Of a DNA stretch of 64,000 nt, positions 12,701 to 22,870 are shown piece after piece; the stretch's first letter is position 1; each line of letters opens with the position of its first letter. The stretch is from Syngnathus acus (lineage: Eukaryota; Chordata; Actinopteri; Syngnathiformes; Syngnathidae). Made by a program: the position numbers and the translations under genes. The DNA lies in NCBI RefSeq assembly GCF_901709675.1, contig NC_051089.1:13693976-13757975 (forward strand). Direction: 5' to 3'. A model generated the notes under the pieces. The model was not told the DNA's origin. It searched no databases and saw nothing but the letters and a program-made list of their open reading frames with translations.

Positions 12701-15700
12701 TCAAAATATTCTACAAAATCTCTTTCATCTGTCACATTAATTGTTTCAATATGAATTGCATGAATGCAGGAGATTTTCAAATTGTCCTTACAGTGACAAA
12801 GAAACTATGTTTCATGACTGCAAACACCCTGTCACAGTGCGCCTGACCTTAAACAATACTCGCTCAACCATTACCCCAAATCTTGCAGTCTTGTGACGAC
12901 ATGGTAGCAGAATTACTTACAGATTTGCATGGGAAAATAGTCCTCAGAATTTTAAAAATCCGTGATTACTGATAACTGAACTGATCACTGATAATAATCA
13001 TCATCATTAGTATCCAATGACAGTTGGTTACAGACAGAAAATAACTCCTGACTGGCCATGTGTCAATGCACATTAATTCTGAAAGCTCCACAAGCACGAT
13101 AACAACAGCATCGACTGTGTGGAATCTGGAGCTGCAATGATGTCATATTATCCTGTCTGGAGGAGAGGCGAGAGTCAGATTAGTACCAAGAAAGGCAGAC
13201 CCACTCTCTAAATATTTAATGAATTTCCACACAGTTGCCCTTTTCCTTTCCTCAGCTTTACAAAAACAATAGTGAGAACGTATGAACTTCCAAATGTAAA
13301 GACTGGGCATCACAAATTCTCTGATCCCCTTCTCCAACACTAACTTGTATACAAATTCCCTAATTCTCAGAACAGACTTTTTTTGCGAAAAAACAAACAA
13401 ACAAACAAAAGACAATCGAGGGTGAACCGTGAGCCTATTATACATGCGTACGCCCGAAACCACTGATTTATCACCTTGTACAGGTGAAATCTAGGGATTG
13501 TTTAAAAAAAACAATTTAATTTCATTCCAATACAATATGTAATGCAATTTGTAATACAGCCCGCGACCCCCGTGGGGAGAAATGAGGGGAACCGCAGATG
13601 GGAAGATCTCCCTTGCAGGACCGCCAGGCTGCAATGAATGCTGACTAGGAAACATTTAACACACAATGTAATACGAAAAGGTGACGTCTAGAAAAGGGGT
13701 AAGTTGGAGGGAGGCGAAAACACCCAGAAATAAAAACAAACATGCTCAATGCCGTGTTCTGTATAAACGTGGATTTCCCAGACGGGAAGAAGTATTTGCC
13801 AAAGCAAGCCTTTTTTGCCACAGTGCTCAACGATACAACGATCTCGCCACACAGTAAACACCGGCGCATATCCTCGACATTCTGCTGCTGCTGGGTTTTG
13901 TGAGATCAAGTGTGATCACACGAGATGGCTTTGCGTCTCATAACAGGAAGTGGCGATAGCTTCGACAAAGGCTCCGGTGATGCCAGTGTTTTTTCAACAC
14001 AACAAATCCAAATCTGTCCAATTACTGTGCAAATAATAATAAAAAAAATCAAATCTGTACAATTACTATGCATATATATATATTTTTTAGTGTAGACACC
14101 TGCAAATCAGGAGAGACTATAATGGGAGTACAAAAGTTAAAATAGCTTTTGAGGGGCAATTTTTGGGGTGCGTTACTGTTCGTGTATTAGGCAAGTGCGT
14201 GGTATTCTCAATAAATGACTGTAATTTTGTAAAATTTTCAGACTAAAAAATCCTTTAAAATTGCAGCTATTATTTAAATGGTCCCCATATATTTCCTCTC
14301 ATAGCATAGTTTATCCAAATTCATTATGGGATTGCAGACACGTGGCTGTACCAGATTCAGTTTTAGTCAAAGGGATACTTTATTTCAATAAAATTAAAGA
14401 CCGATTACTGTACAGTAGTTTCTTCCACTTTTTTTCTTTTTTTTTTTTAAATTGCACATGACTCCTATTTTGCCTCCAAGGTGATTGTTTAGCCACACAA
14501 GGATACCGATCACCCACTGTGTAAAATGATACAATCAGCTTATCAAATGACATCAAATAAACCAGTGACAGCAAAATACCAGCCAAGTCTGTTGCTTTGA
14601 CCTACCTGTAGTTCCCAGCGTTTTGTAAAACCGGTACTCTAAATGCAACTGTGGTGCCCTTGACTTTACTGGTTCCTGTGCAAAAACAACAGGCAAAGTA
14701 AGTCTGAGACAATGCCAACATTACAGGTGAAATCAGTGTAATTTTGTTGCTTGTGCACAAGCACACTGCAGAGAAGTGCACTGTATCAATGATAGTTTGG
14801 CACAAATATGATTTATTATCACCAACAGCTTGCATGATTCTATAAAGTAGTACCATATATGGGCTACACATTTAAACAAAAAGTACCATACATAAGAACA
14901 AATTTAGGAGAATTCTGTAATTTCAGGTGAAACATTTTTTTTTTATGAGAATAAATATTTCAAGTAGAAAAGTGAATGATAGTACAATACTTATTATATA
15001 ATTGAATTTAACTCCTATATACAGTTGAATAAATATCTTGCCACATCTCTGGCGAATGTCTTTGTGACCGTTTGCAACGTTGAACAACCCCTGATGCAAA
15101 AAATCTACATTGGAGCAGTGCGTAAACACTCACCAATCCACTCAGTGAGATAAGGGCTTAAGTCAATTATTTATTTTCAATATGGCCTTACTACTCCCTA
15201 GCTTAATATAAAAAGACTGAATGGCGGCTGGCAAGGTACATGGGGAGGGGCATGCTTTATCCTGTTAGGGGACAATTGGCTCAGCCTTACGTGTGTCCAA
15301 TCTGACACAAAAGGAAGCACAAAAACATACTATCAACATTTAAGGTGACAACGTGATTTAGACAGATATACAATTTGCCAAATATAATGCAGGGCTACAA
15401 ACTCAATAACACAAGCAACAGCACCAAACTTTTATCTATTAATAATCCAGACACTGTCTTTTACATTGTAATCCAAATGTATTTGTGGACATTTCAAGGT
15501 TAGTTTTATTAACCTGACACTGAGCGAAAAAGATTTGGCAGACGAAAAATGGACTGCATTGTCCACTGACGTTTTGGAAAGACAATACTCTGCCCAAATA
15601 TGTAGCACCAACTACTTTGGTAGATGAGCTGAACACTAACATTTCCTCAGCCTGTGTGGAATAACAGAGATGAGTCACTTTGCCAGCATCTAGGCTTCTT

Positions 15701-16635
15701 AACAGCATCCGTGCTATATAATTTGTTGGGTAACATTAATTTAGTGCGTATGAAAAGAGTGGTGACTAATCTGGTAACATCTGTGTATACATTAAGCAAT
15801 CCCTTTGTCTAATGAAACATGTTTCCTGTCTGACAACAATGGCACAGTCTAATATTAGCAACCGTGTTTCTTTGATCAAGTAATAAAGTGCAGCATGAGA
15901 AGAGATCTGACTGCATTATCTACTAATAAACACTTGCACTCTTGTTACTTATTACTAAAGGTGGTGAGACATTCACCCAAAGATGACTAAGATGCATCTT
16001 GCTTACAACCATTTGTACCAGAGTTTTGATAAGAGAGAAAATGTCAACTTACCAGTTTAATAGCTACATACTCATTGGTGTAGAGATTTTTACCTGAGGA
16101 GAGAAAAAATGTTAAAAGACATCTCACCATGTTATTATATGTATGCACATAAGCATGTAACAAACATAAGAACACAGTTGATTCATATGTTGTTGCCAGT
16201 TTGATGTTATTCTGCTTTGTGAAATGTTGTTGCCATTTTAACAAAATACATGTGCACAGAGAATAAAATGGTGTCACCAACAGAACATCCCACAACGTAC
16301 AAAACAATTTGGTGCCCAACTCTGATTTTACATCTTCATATTTGTACATCCACACCACAAAGTTACGTATGTTTGTTCCGAATTTTGACTGTGCTTGCAA
16401 AAATAATTATCAGAAGAGAGACTGCTATGACTCATTTCTTTAACTTACCTAGCTTCAATTCCCCAAAGTTTCCACAGCCAATCTTCTTGCCTACACGAAA
16501 ATTTGGGCCCACCATGAGAACCCCAGAGGAGCTTGAGGAGCCCGACGGCCGGGACGAGTGTCCAATGCGACTTCCCTGGGAAACTTTAGTACTCCTGGCA
16601 GGCCGCTCGCCATATTTGTCTCTCTGTGGTTCCAT
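735..16635 (-). CDS. csnk1g1: Casein kinase 1 gamma 1, complete coding sequence in 12 exons
   Basis: Serine/threonine kinase of the membrane-bound CK1 gamma group, known for phosphorylating LRP6 in Wnt signalling. Coding exons in order: 16635-16449, 16093-16053, 14675-14606, 11100-10949, 10643-10409, 9857-9772, 9207-9123, 8982-8834, 8759-8652, 7375-7265, 5673-5567, 789-735. They total 1386 nt, 461 codons plus stop, with every join in frame. Visible landmarks: serine-rich N terminus, glycine loop GCGNFGE, catalytic lysine K75 in AIKL, catalytic loop YRDVKPEN with D166, DFG at 189-191, and a C-terminal [11 protein letters not shown] (445-455) that in this family is palmitoylated and holds the kinase at the plasma membrane. 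All kinase residues are present. The paralogue call (gamma 1 rather than 2 or 3) rests on overall similarity and on the neighbouring snx1, which also lies beside CSNK1G1 in human. The start ATG (16633-16635) is the first one leading directly into the family N terminus; an in-frame upstream ATG at 16752 is probably in the 5' UTR. Confidence 0.96.
887..1275. mobile_element. Foldback MITE, copy A, cut short at the Tc1 insertion
   Basis: Shares many blocks with copy B (7851-8194), including 'acagcattctgattaat', 'ccccctgagatggataaaaac' and 'gctgcacagaacata'. It stops exactly where the Tc1 begins; the sequence after 2903 does not continue the element, so its right end is missing or was lost. Confidence 0.75.
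1276..2901 (-). mobile_element. Tc1/mariner transposon, apparently intact, long IR/DR ends
   Basis: The element is 1626 bp and is flanked by TA at 1274-1275 and 2902-2903, the Tc1 target duplication. Its ends begin CAGTGCCTTGCGAAAG and are inverted copies of each other. The inverted repeats run about 210 bp (1276-1487 and 2692-2901). Each contains an outer and an inner direct repeat around a 'ttcggccccctt'-like core (about 1292 and 1478 on the left, with counterparts on the right). This is the IR/DR architecture of Sleeping Beauty-type fish Tc1 elements. The two arms differ at only a few positions, which points to a recent insertion. Transposase is on the minus strand, the same sense as the host gene. 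Confidence 0.95.
1495..2514 (-). CDS. Tc1-family DD34E transposase, full length
   Basis: An uninterrupted 339-codon frame. The N-terminal 110 residues form a paired-like helix-turn-helix pair ([30 protein letters not shown]) with an AT-hook-like GRPSK at 59-62. The catalytic triad is complete: D152 in [13 protein letters not shown]243 in [10 protein letters not shown], and E278 in [15 protein letters not shown], with 34 residues between the last two (DD34E). A glycine-rich [13 protein letters not shown] precedes the second aspartate, and the length is typical of active family members. It catalyses cut-and-paste transposition into TA. Nothing in the reading frame predicts inactivity, but activity cannot be judged from sequence alone. 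Confidence 0.95.
   Translation of the reverse strand: MKTKEHTRQVRDTVVEKFKAGFGYKRISQALNISRSTVQAIILKWKEYQTTANLPRPGRPSKLPSQTRRRLIRDAAKRPMITLDELQITTAEVGESVHRTTISRALHKSGLYGRVARRKPFLKDIHKKSRLKFATSHLGDTPNMWKKVLWSDETKIELFGHNAKRYVWRKSNTAHHPEHTIPTVKHGGGSITVWACFSSAGTGKMAKIDGKMDGAKYRTILEENLLESAKDLRLGRRFIFQQDNDPKHKAKSTMEWFTNRHIQVLEWPSQSPDLNPIENLWKELKTAVHKRSPSNLTELELFCKEEWARIPVSRCAKLIETYPKRLAAVIAAKGGATKY
5567..5673 (-). CDS. csnk1g1: csnk1g1 coding exon 11
   Basis: A 107-nt exon encoding [20 protein letters not shown] then [15 protein letters not shown], closely matching the CK1 gamma 1 tail. It ends with two bases (AA) of a lysine codon before donor GTATGT. The 4.8-kb intron after it carries the intact Tc1. 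Confidence 0.94.
5674..7264 (-). other. csnk1g1 intron between exons 10 and 11
   Basis: No coding signal. It contains a small imperfect repeat of 'tagatagctag' and 'ctttttatag' at about 6163-6225. The open frames near 6605-6998 overlap on both strands and match nothing I know. Confidence 0.6.
7265..7375 (-). CDS. csnk1g1: csnk1g1 coding exon 10, probable cassette exon
   Basis: A 111-nt phase 0-0 exon (residues 372-408) encoding [20 protein letters not shown], then [17 protein letters not shown]. It is flanked by CAG and GTATG. Skipping it joins exons 9 and 11 in frame, and my recollection is that related tails occur in some CK1 gamma isoforms, so it is probably alternatively spliced. Confidence 0.85.
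7851..8194. mobile_element. Foldback MITE, copy B, complete
   Basis: About 344 bp with ends 'ggggaagtcaac' and 'gttgacttcc' in inverted orientation and TTAAA-like flanks. The two halves are imperfect inverted copies (for example 'ggccattttg' against 'caaaatggcc'), so the strand can fold into one long hairpin. No coding capacity. It lies in the csnk1g1 intron between exons 9 and 10. Confidence 0.8.
8652..8759 (-). CDS. csnk1g1: csnk1g1 coding exon 9 (start of the C-terminal tail)
   Basis: A 108-nt phase 0-0 exon encoding [20 protein letters not shown] then [16 protein letters not shown]. It opens the low-complexity tail. Acceptor CTCTAG, donor GTATG. Confidence 0.93.
8834..8982 (-). CDS. csnk1g1: csnk1g1 coding exon 8 (end of kinase fold)
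   Basis: A 149-nt exon encoding [40 protein letters not shown] and [10 protein letters not shown], the end of the kinase domain. Acceptor TTCAG, donor GTAAG. Confidence 0.96.
9123..9207 (-). CDS. csnk1g1: csnk1g1 coding exon 7
   Basis: An 85-nt exon encoding [20 protein letters not shown] then EVLCENFP. Acceptor CCGCAG, donor GTATTC. It matches the CK1 gamma C-lobe. Confidence 0.95.
9772..9857 (-). CDS. csnk1g1: csnk1g1 coding exon 6
   Basis: An 86-nt exon encoding [20 protein letters not shown] then SLPWQGLK. This is the CK1 signature SRRDDLE region with helix F. Acceptor TGTAG, donor GTAACA. Confidence 0.96.
9935..10365. mobile_element. hAT-like non-autonomous relic
   Basis: Ends are inverted copies: 'caatgattctcaactg' on the left and 'cagttgagaaccactg' on the right, close to the CAGTGGTTCTCAACTG ends common in hAT elements. 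The flanks 'cttaaag' and 'cttagag' look like a decayed 8-bp target duplication. It lies in the csnk1g1 intron between exons 5 and 6 and has no transposase. Confidence 0.65.
10409..10643 (-). CDS. csnk1g1: csnk1g1 coding exon 5 (catalytic loop, DFG)
   Basis: A 235-nt exon with [20 protein letters not shown], then [12 protein letters not shown] and [17 protein letters not shown]. It holds the catalytic aspartate (166), the DFG aspartate (189) and the activation segment. Acceptor CTACAG, donor GTATG. Confidence 0.97.
10949..11100 (-). CDS. csnk1g1: csnk1g1 coding exon 4 (hinge)
   Basis: A 152-nt exon encoding [17 protein letters not shown] through [15 protein letters not shown] to LMIAIQL. It covers the hinge and helices D and E. 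Acceptor TTTTAG, donor GTGAG, phase 1 in and phase 0 out. Confidence 0.96.
11101..14605 (-). other. csnk1g1 intron between exons 3 and 4
   Basis: 3.5-kb intron. The stretch 12305-12640 resembles the end of a decayed Tc1 element ('acaggtggactttt', 'aaaggggtgaatacat', 'aaggggtgaaaatctttttcc'). A short retroelement-like tail lies near 13558-13600. Nothing coding was recognised. Confidence 0.6.
12305..12640. mobile_element. Tc1-like terminal fragment, decayed
   Basis: Carries the phrases typical of fish Tc1 ends ('cacaggtggac', 'ataacaaaggggtgaatac', 'ggggtgaaaatctttttcc') but no transposase frame and no clear outer boundary. Confidence 0.45.
14606..14675 (-). CDS. csnk1g1: csnk1g1 coding exon 3
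   Basis: A 70-nt exon encoding [18 protein letters not shown] plus LGTT. Acceptor GCACAG, donor GTAGG, leaving one base. The conserved CK1 helix C sequence sets the frame; no long open frame marks this exon. Confidence 0.94.
14676..16052 (-). other. csnk1g1 intron between exons 2 and 3
   Basis: 1.4 kb with no feature I can name; AT-rich, with only chance open frames. Confidence 0.6.
16053..16093 (-). CDS. csnk1g1: csnk1g1 coding exon 2 (catalytic lysine)
   Basis: A 41-nt exon bounded by CTCAG and GTAAG, encoding [13 protein letters not shown]. It carries the ATP-contacting lysine (residue 75). It enters in phase 1 and leaves in phase 0. Confidence 0.95.
16449..16635 (-). CDS. csnk1g1: csnk1g1 coding exon 1 (N terminus and glycine loop)
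   Basis: Starts at ATG 16635-16633 and ends in a GTAAG donor with one base of the next codon. It encodes [10 protein letters not shown], then the [19 protein letters not shown] segment shared by CK1 gamma kinases, and the nucleotide loop [11 protein letters not shown]. The exon probably continues upstream as 5' UTR to an acceptor at 16836. Confidence 0.94.
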
Positions 16636-16836
16636 GGTGTAAGCGGCACAGTTCAACGAGGGCCTGGAGTGACGTGTACAAAGCCCCCCTGGGCTGGGCC
16701 CACCACAGCCACCGCCCTGGTCACTGGCAGTGCCTGGACGTCGCACACACAATCATGAGACAAAAGCTGGTTTGGACACTCTTCTGTCCTCACTCTGGCC
16801 TCAACATTGATCACCGGAGGGAAGAAGGTCAAAACC

Positions 16837-19800
16837 CTAAAACAGAAGATTCCGTAGAAAATATTAAAATAGTGATTAGAAAGAACAAAAAACAAACAAA
16901 CAGATAAGTGAAATGGTCCAAAATTAAAATAATCACCCATCCATTGTTATGAAAATAAATACAGAGTTGGGTGAATGCAAATAATGAATACCACTACTAT
17001 GGGAAATAATAAACTACCTAACACCAATTATTATTTTATTTTTATATAAAATACAAAAAAAAGCAAGGCATACTGGGTAGTGGGTACTCCACACAGAGCA
17101 AAAACAATACCAAGACTCACGGATTCTTAAGCTATTGTGATAACTAAATGGCAGCTAAAAGCTTTGCCAGGCTGCTTATGTTATCTGGAGCCGAGTAGTC
17201 CGACTGGGAAGGTTGAGGAGAGACACTGCCGCATCTAGCGGTAGCAAGTTTATCATCAAGCTTGGGCAGACTACTACTGCCTGCTAAACACGTTTTCTCT
17301 CCTAACTCTGTAATCACAACATCTTCCTCATCTAGCACCAAAAGAGTCCCCCCCCCCCCCCCCCAGCATTCGTTCAACAATTTGGGGATTATAAAAACTA
17401 TGAACACTTTATCTTAAATTAATTGTAAAGACAGTATTGTTGTGAATTTTATGGGCTGGACTAATGACTGTTTACAAGAGCACAATGCCCGATAAGGACG
17501 GCGTAGTTTACCGTCAGCCGGGTGCTGTTGAGATGAGTGCAAGAATCCCAGCCAACAGTGACTATCAAGATTATCTTCCGCCCACAACCTTGGCCAAATG
17601 GGCCATGTTTGTGGAGAATATTATGTAAACAATTACATAAAAGCTGTCCACTCCCAGGGACATTGATGGAGGCTCGTCTGTTCACATCAAGTGCACAGAT
17701 GCACATATAAATATGACACCAGGAATCAAATAAAGACCAAGCAATCATACGGCGTCATCTCAAATTGATAGATTAAAAAAAACATCCAGTGTTTGCTTGT
17801 GGGACATGTTAATGAAATTTTGACAGTTTACCACATGTATTAATTATTAAAGCCTACATGTCAATTTAACTAAAAGGTTGATGACAATGTTGTAATTCCT
17901 GTGCATGGAGAGGCTGCTGCAGATAAGTACCATGTATTTGTGTGTGTGGGCTTCCGGATGACTCATGCTCGGTATTGCCTGCACAGTTCTCAGCATTAAA
18001 GACACCTCCAGTTGCTCCCAAGGGCAACCGTGCAATATTACTATTACGTAAAACCAGGAACCGACTTGGGTTGCTCTAAAACAGGTTTACAGTAAATACC
18101 ATTGGCAAGATGGAACTCTTCCTGTTGTGTAAACAATCATTAGTGAACTACCTTAATCCGAAAAGAGGATTGCAGCTGGACTAACAATGACCAACCCACA
18201 CACATCCAGTCTGATTGCAAAGGATTTTTGCATTGTTTGTTGTATTCACCACAGATAACTGAGATAATAATAGTGTCAAGACATTACAAGATGTGATTTA
18301 TTTAAAAAATAATTCTAGACATAATATACCCTCTTGCATGGCTTCTAAATATTTTCGTTTACAAAACTATTCAGAAATTGAACCACATTCTAATGACAGC
18401 TGAAATAATGACACTATTTTCTTGATTAAAGGTGAAAAATATTTTTTTCTTTCTTACATATTATTTATACTGTTACTCAAAATGAACAATACAGAAGCAA
18501 TTAAACACTGTATGCTTCCTGCAAAAATGAAGAACCTTGAATTTGCACGCCTTCCAACAAACAATACATTAGTAGATCGGTATTCTTTCAATCACAGATC
18601 CACTGTCAGTGTATTATTTAGAGATGCACCAACAATTCAGCTATTGAAATTTTTTGGCATAAAATTATGCAAAAGTGTTGGGTTCAGTCCGAAACCACAT
18701 GGCCAAAACAGGATGTTGTGATGACGCAAGCAAAACCCTCCAAGCGAGCACACTGAATTAACTACTAGGTGGTTTTCTATCCACCCATATTTCTTATTCA
18801 AATTTTCGAAATTGTGAAAACAAACCTGAATAAAATTGCTATAAATTTATTAAAAAGGCCTGAGATTCACACCAAAACTTTTTATATTTGGAGGGAGTGG
18901 AATTTTTAGCTTGCACATTTTAGCTATGGAAATGGTAATCGTAACAGGAATTAGAAGAATTTTAAAAAGATTTATAAGGAATCTGGTTTCATATCATTCA
19001 TTTAATATTTTTAATTTTATACACATTGACAAAGTGAAAAATGACCCAGTCGAGGACTTTTGGGTTGTTAAGAACATTCCTGACAATTAATTTACTTTGT
19101 TTGTTTTTTTAATATTAAGCTTGAGTGTATTGTTCCTTGTATGCCAACTGGTTTCTCTGAACAATCATTCTGTAAGAAAAGACAGGAACTAATTAATGAT
19201 TGATGGCTTACTGAGGAGCCAAAAGGAAGATGAAAAAGTTATATGACATTCCAGAAACACAAAAACTCACACACGTTTGAATGATAATAATCAATTGAAT
19301 GTAAATTTCAAGTGCCTTTAATCAGTGTCACTAAACATAAAGAAATGGTGCTAGTAAGTGTAATGACAGACTCACAATAATGTCTCCCTTAAGGTTCTAT
19401 TTGTGGAAAACACACAAGTGGGACAGTTAAATAGAAATGTATTTCTGGGCTTAAGGGAGGGAAAATGTGACTTTTATGCGACCATTCATATTGCATAACT
19501 GCATCACCACTGCATTTGAACATGTTCAGACATGTCTGGACGTTTCTACAAAACATACAAATGAGATACCGGGGCTTGCATGAGCATTCGCTTAAGAGCT
19601 TCACTGCTGGGGAGAAAAAAAAAAAATCCATTATGTACATATTGGTGCACCGTGGCAAGCGAGAAAACAATTGTCGTGCTCAAAAGGTAGAAAGCCTTCA
19701 CTGACCAGATTGCACTGGGCACGTTGCCGAGCCAGGCCACTCCCTGGTGAATGAGCATGGAGCACAGAGTAGAGCTAGGCCACATGTAGCAAACTGAGCC

Positions 19801-22584
19801 GTCTTCATTTACACACGTTACAATAGTACAAAGCTAAATGGAGGGAAAACTACAATGTGTCTTTCTGGTCACAGACATTTTCACATCTAACATTTGGACA
19901 TGCAAATGTCAAGTTGGGTTTCATATTAAGGACAACTCTGTTCCATTTGGGCTTGGAGTATCAATATTGCTTCATGGTAACTCAATTTACTAATGTGCTG
20001 TGTGACATATTAGAGTATACCTGTACGGACCGTGCTTTCCATGAAAATAATCGAGGCAGCAGACTTTGTTTTGTGACATGCTCGTCTTATTTACCTAAAC
20101 GTTGTGGTTACCTAAAGGCTCTGTGGGCGCTTTCATTTTGATTGAAGGTGGGGAAATCCCCAGTATTGAACTCCAGACAAGGTTGTACGGGAGCAAATAC
20201 ACCTTTAGATGCATAATGCGCGAGAGGCGAGGCAACAATAAGATAGCTTTAATAAAATAAATGTCTGCACACTCCCAGGGGTCGTTGGTGGTTTTGACCT
20301 CACGACATTTTGAGGTTACAAACAGCTTACATACAGCAAACTTGTTTCATCCACTTCAACTAAAGGAAAGCATCATGGAAAATCTGTGACTAATTAAAAC
20401 AGTTGTCTTGACAGTATAGTAAATTATAATAGTTAAGATAACGGCCACGGACTTCCCGTTTTATGGATGACGCTTGGTTTCATCGGCTACGTCTTTCACC
20501 ATGCAAAATGATGGCATTCGTCAAAAGAATACTCAGGACAAAAATATTTTGCTGAACAATAGTCAAACTTAACTAATGATTCACGCTCGTGCATTGTTCA
20601 GAACTACAAGACTACACCAATTGTGATGATTTCAAGTAGTTGGGTCTGGCCATTAGGGACAGCGAAGAGGGTGAAAATGTGATCGCCTATGTTATTTTCT
20701 ATCTATGCTTGGTTAGTAAAAGAGGCAAAAAAACATTACTGAGTCAGTCAAAACAAATGGGTCACTTTGATAATTGAACGAAACCCATGTGCAATTGCTT
20801 CCTTGTGGATTTATCTGTTCAGGGCGATTTTCATGACATGACAGTTTTGCAGCTTTATTTATAGAGCCCATTTCATACACGCTGTAATTCAATGAGTTTC
20901 ATATAGTTACAAAACAACATTTAAGGACAATATTTAAAGGATAAATGCAATATTTGAATGCAAAAGACTGAAAGACATTTGAAAAACTGAAACATTTGAG
21001 ATTTAAAAGCAATGTAGAGAAACAAATCATGTAATTTACTAAAATTACCAACTGAATGTACAGTGCTCTAATAGAACATGGGGGCATAGTTTTTAACTTG
21101 GATTCAAACACATTTACACTCTTGTTTTGTTGACAGCTTCGTCATTTACATGCTGCAAAACAGCTAAAAGATGATTCACCATGTTTGCATTGACCGCTGT
21201 GGCCCCACTAATTCTCCTGACTTTGCTGACCTCACAACCCTCTGGCTTTATATTCCATGAGCATTTCTTTAATGCATTTGGAACCTAAGCCATTTGGTGA
21301 TTTAAAGACCAGTAAAATGATTGTAAAATCTACTCTACAGTTGACTGGGGGCCAGTGTCAAGTGTTTAGCACTGGAGTAATACGTTCTGATCTCTTTGCC
21401 CTGGTCAGAAGCCGAGCTACGTTTTGAACAAGATTGAGTTTGAGCCAGTATTATTATTCTATTAATTTTTTTTACAACAATATGAAACGCCGACAAATCA
21501 GGATACATGTCTTCTGTTAAAACATACAACACAATTGCATTAAAATGTATTGTGAAGCATTATTAAGTTGAGAGAAGTTCTATACCTGAGGTATCAACTA
21601 ACTAATCTGTTGGCATCTTTTGATTGTCACATAAAAATAAAGGCTGTGAGTGGAGTGATTTAACCTTCAGTGGAAAGAGCAGCCTGAGAGGGGGCCTGCC
21701 AATAGTCCACACTCCTGCTGTGACAGTCAGCTAACATTACCAGTGGAAAAGAAAAGGAAGTTTTGCCCAAGGTGAGCTCAAATTCCAAGTGTAGCACAAC
21801 AAACGCCATGTTGCAATTTGTTTCTCCTCGATTTTCTTAAGTGTGGGCAAACGATGGGGATCGACTTGTTAAGTGTGACTGCAAGGTGAGGTCTTGCAAT
21901 TTCAATACAATTAACCAATTCAACTCCAGCATAAGCCACCACATCGAGAAGAGGCCCCGAGATGATAGAAACAAACGATCTTATCTTTGCATCGTACGGA
22001 CGATCCAAAACAAGACTTGAAGAGCTGCAGCGCTTTGTTGAAGCTGCGAGGGTTAATCTTGAATTGAGCGGTAAAGAGACTTTAGGGTCCGAACGCGGTT
22101 CAAAACAAGGAAACGAGCCAATACTTGATGAACAAAGCAAGTCGCCATCCGTGGGGGTCCAACCTCAGTCTGGTGCTGGTCATCACATCGATTAGTGGAC
22201 GAACACACCGTTAGCCAAGTTAGCTCGCCAGCAGAAAACCTGACAAACCTGCCGCAAAGCTAACGCTAGCCACATTAGCCAGCCACATCGTCTGGGCCAA
22301 TTTATTCCAAAACAAGAGATGTGGAGAAACATCGAGTTACTCCTATTTCTAAATCGTATTTTCACGGTGCGTACGAGACGCGTTTATGAACGATAAGACT
22401 CGAATAAGCCTTAATGGCAGCTTATCGTAAACGCCTTCGCTAACATGTACTGATGGCTGAGTGACAGCTGCACCAAGCGCAACAAGGAAATTAGCCCCAT
22501 CAGCTATGGAAATCTTAACGAACAAGCAAAAGCCCGACAAATTCCGGATTTGTGGCTGACCGCGAACAAACACAACAGGCTCAC
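16837..22584 (-). other. Putative csnk1g1 5' intron
   Basis: 5.7 kb between the putative non-coding exon 1 (donor GTGAG after 22585) and an acceptor TTCTGTTTTAG before 16836. A run of 17 C lies at 17348-17364. Dispersed-repeat-like pieces lie at about 18615-18730 ('agagatgcaccaa') and 20855-21430 ('tttatttatagagc'). No coding exon was recognised. Confidence 0.45.
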
Positions 22585-22870
22585 CTTGGTTGCGATGGAT
22601 CCAGATGAAAAGGACACGCGCCGTAAGATGTGTTGCTGCCGAATTCGCAATGTTACAGCCAGTCTTGACTCAAGGCTCTCGCTGTTACTTGTTGGTGCTG
22701 ATATTTCATGTTAGCAACAGAGTGGGAGCCCTCTCCATTATTCTTCAGGAGTCCGCCTTCGCTCGCTGCTGGCTGGAGTGAGGTTCGAACACACCGGATG
22801 TAGAAAAACGGCACCGCCCGCTTCCACACGCACACTTCCAGGTCACACGGATACGAGTTCGTGTAGCTGT
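22200..22870 (-). promoter_or_regulatory. Candidate csnk1g1 promoter, CpG-rich, with GCTAAC/TTAGC cluster
   Basis: CpG frequency rises against the AT-rich surroundings. At 22208-22290 there are several short GTTAGC/GCTAAC/GCTAGC words, an arrangement often seen around teleost promoters and 5' UTRs. No TATA box was seen, as expected for a housekeeping kinase. Confidence 0.4.
22585..22660 (-). other. csnk1g1: Putative non-coding first exon of csnk1g1
   Basis: The minus strand has a good donor, AACCAAG followed by GTGAGC, at 22585. It sits in the CpG-richest stretch upstream of the coding exons. The left edge is the donor; the right edge (transcription start) is a guess. Confidence 0.4.

Noticed and set aside
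16432-16752. Upstream in-frame ATG at 16752 as the csnk1g1 start
   Set aside because: The extra 39 residues are not like CK1 gamma N termini; the ATG at 16635 fits better.
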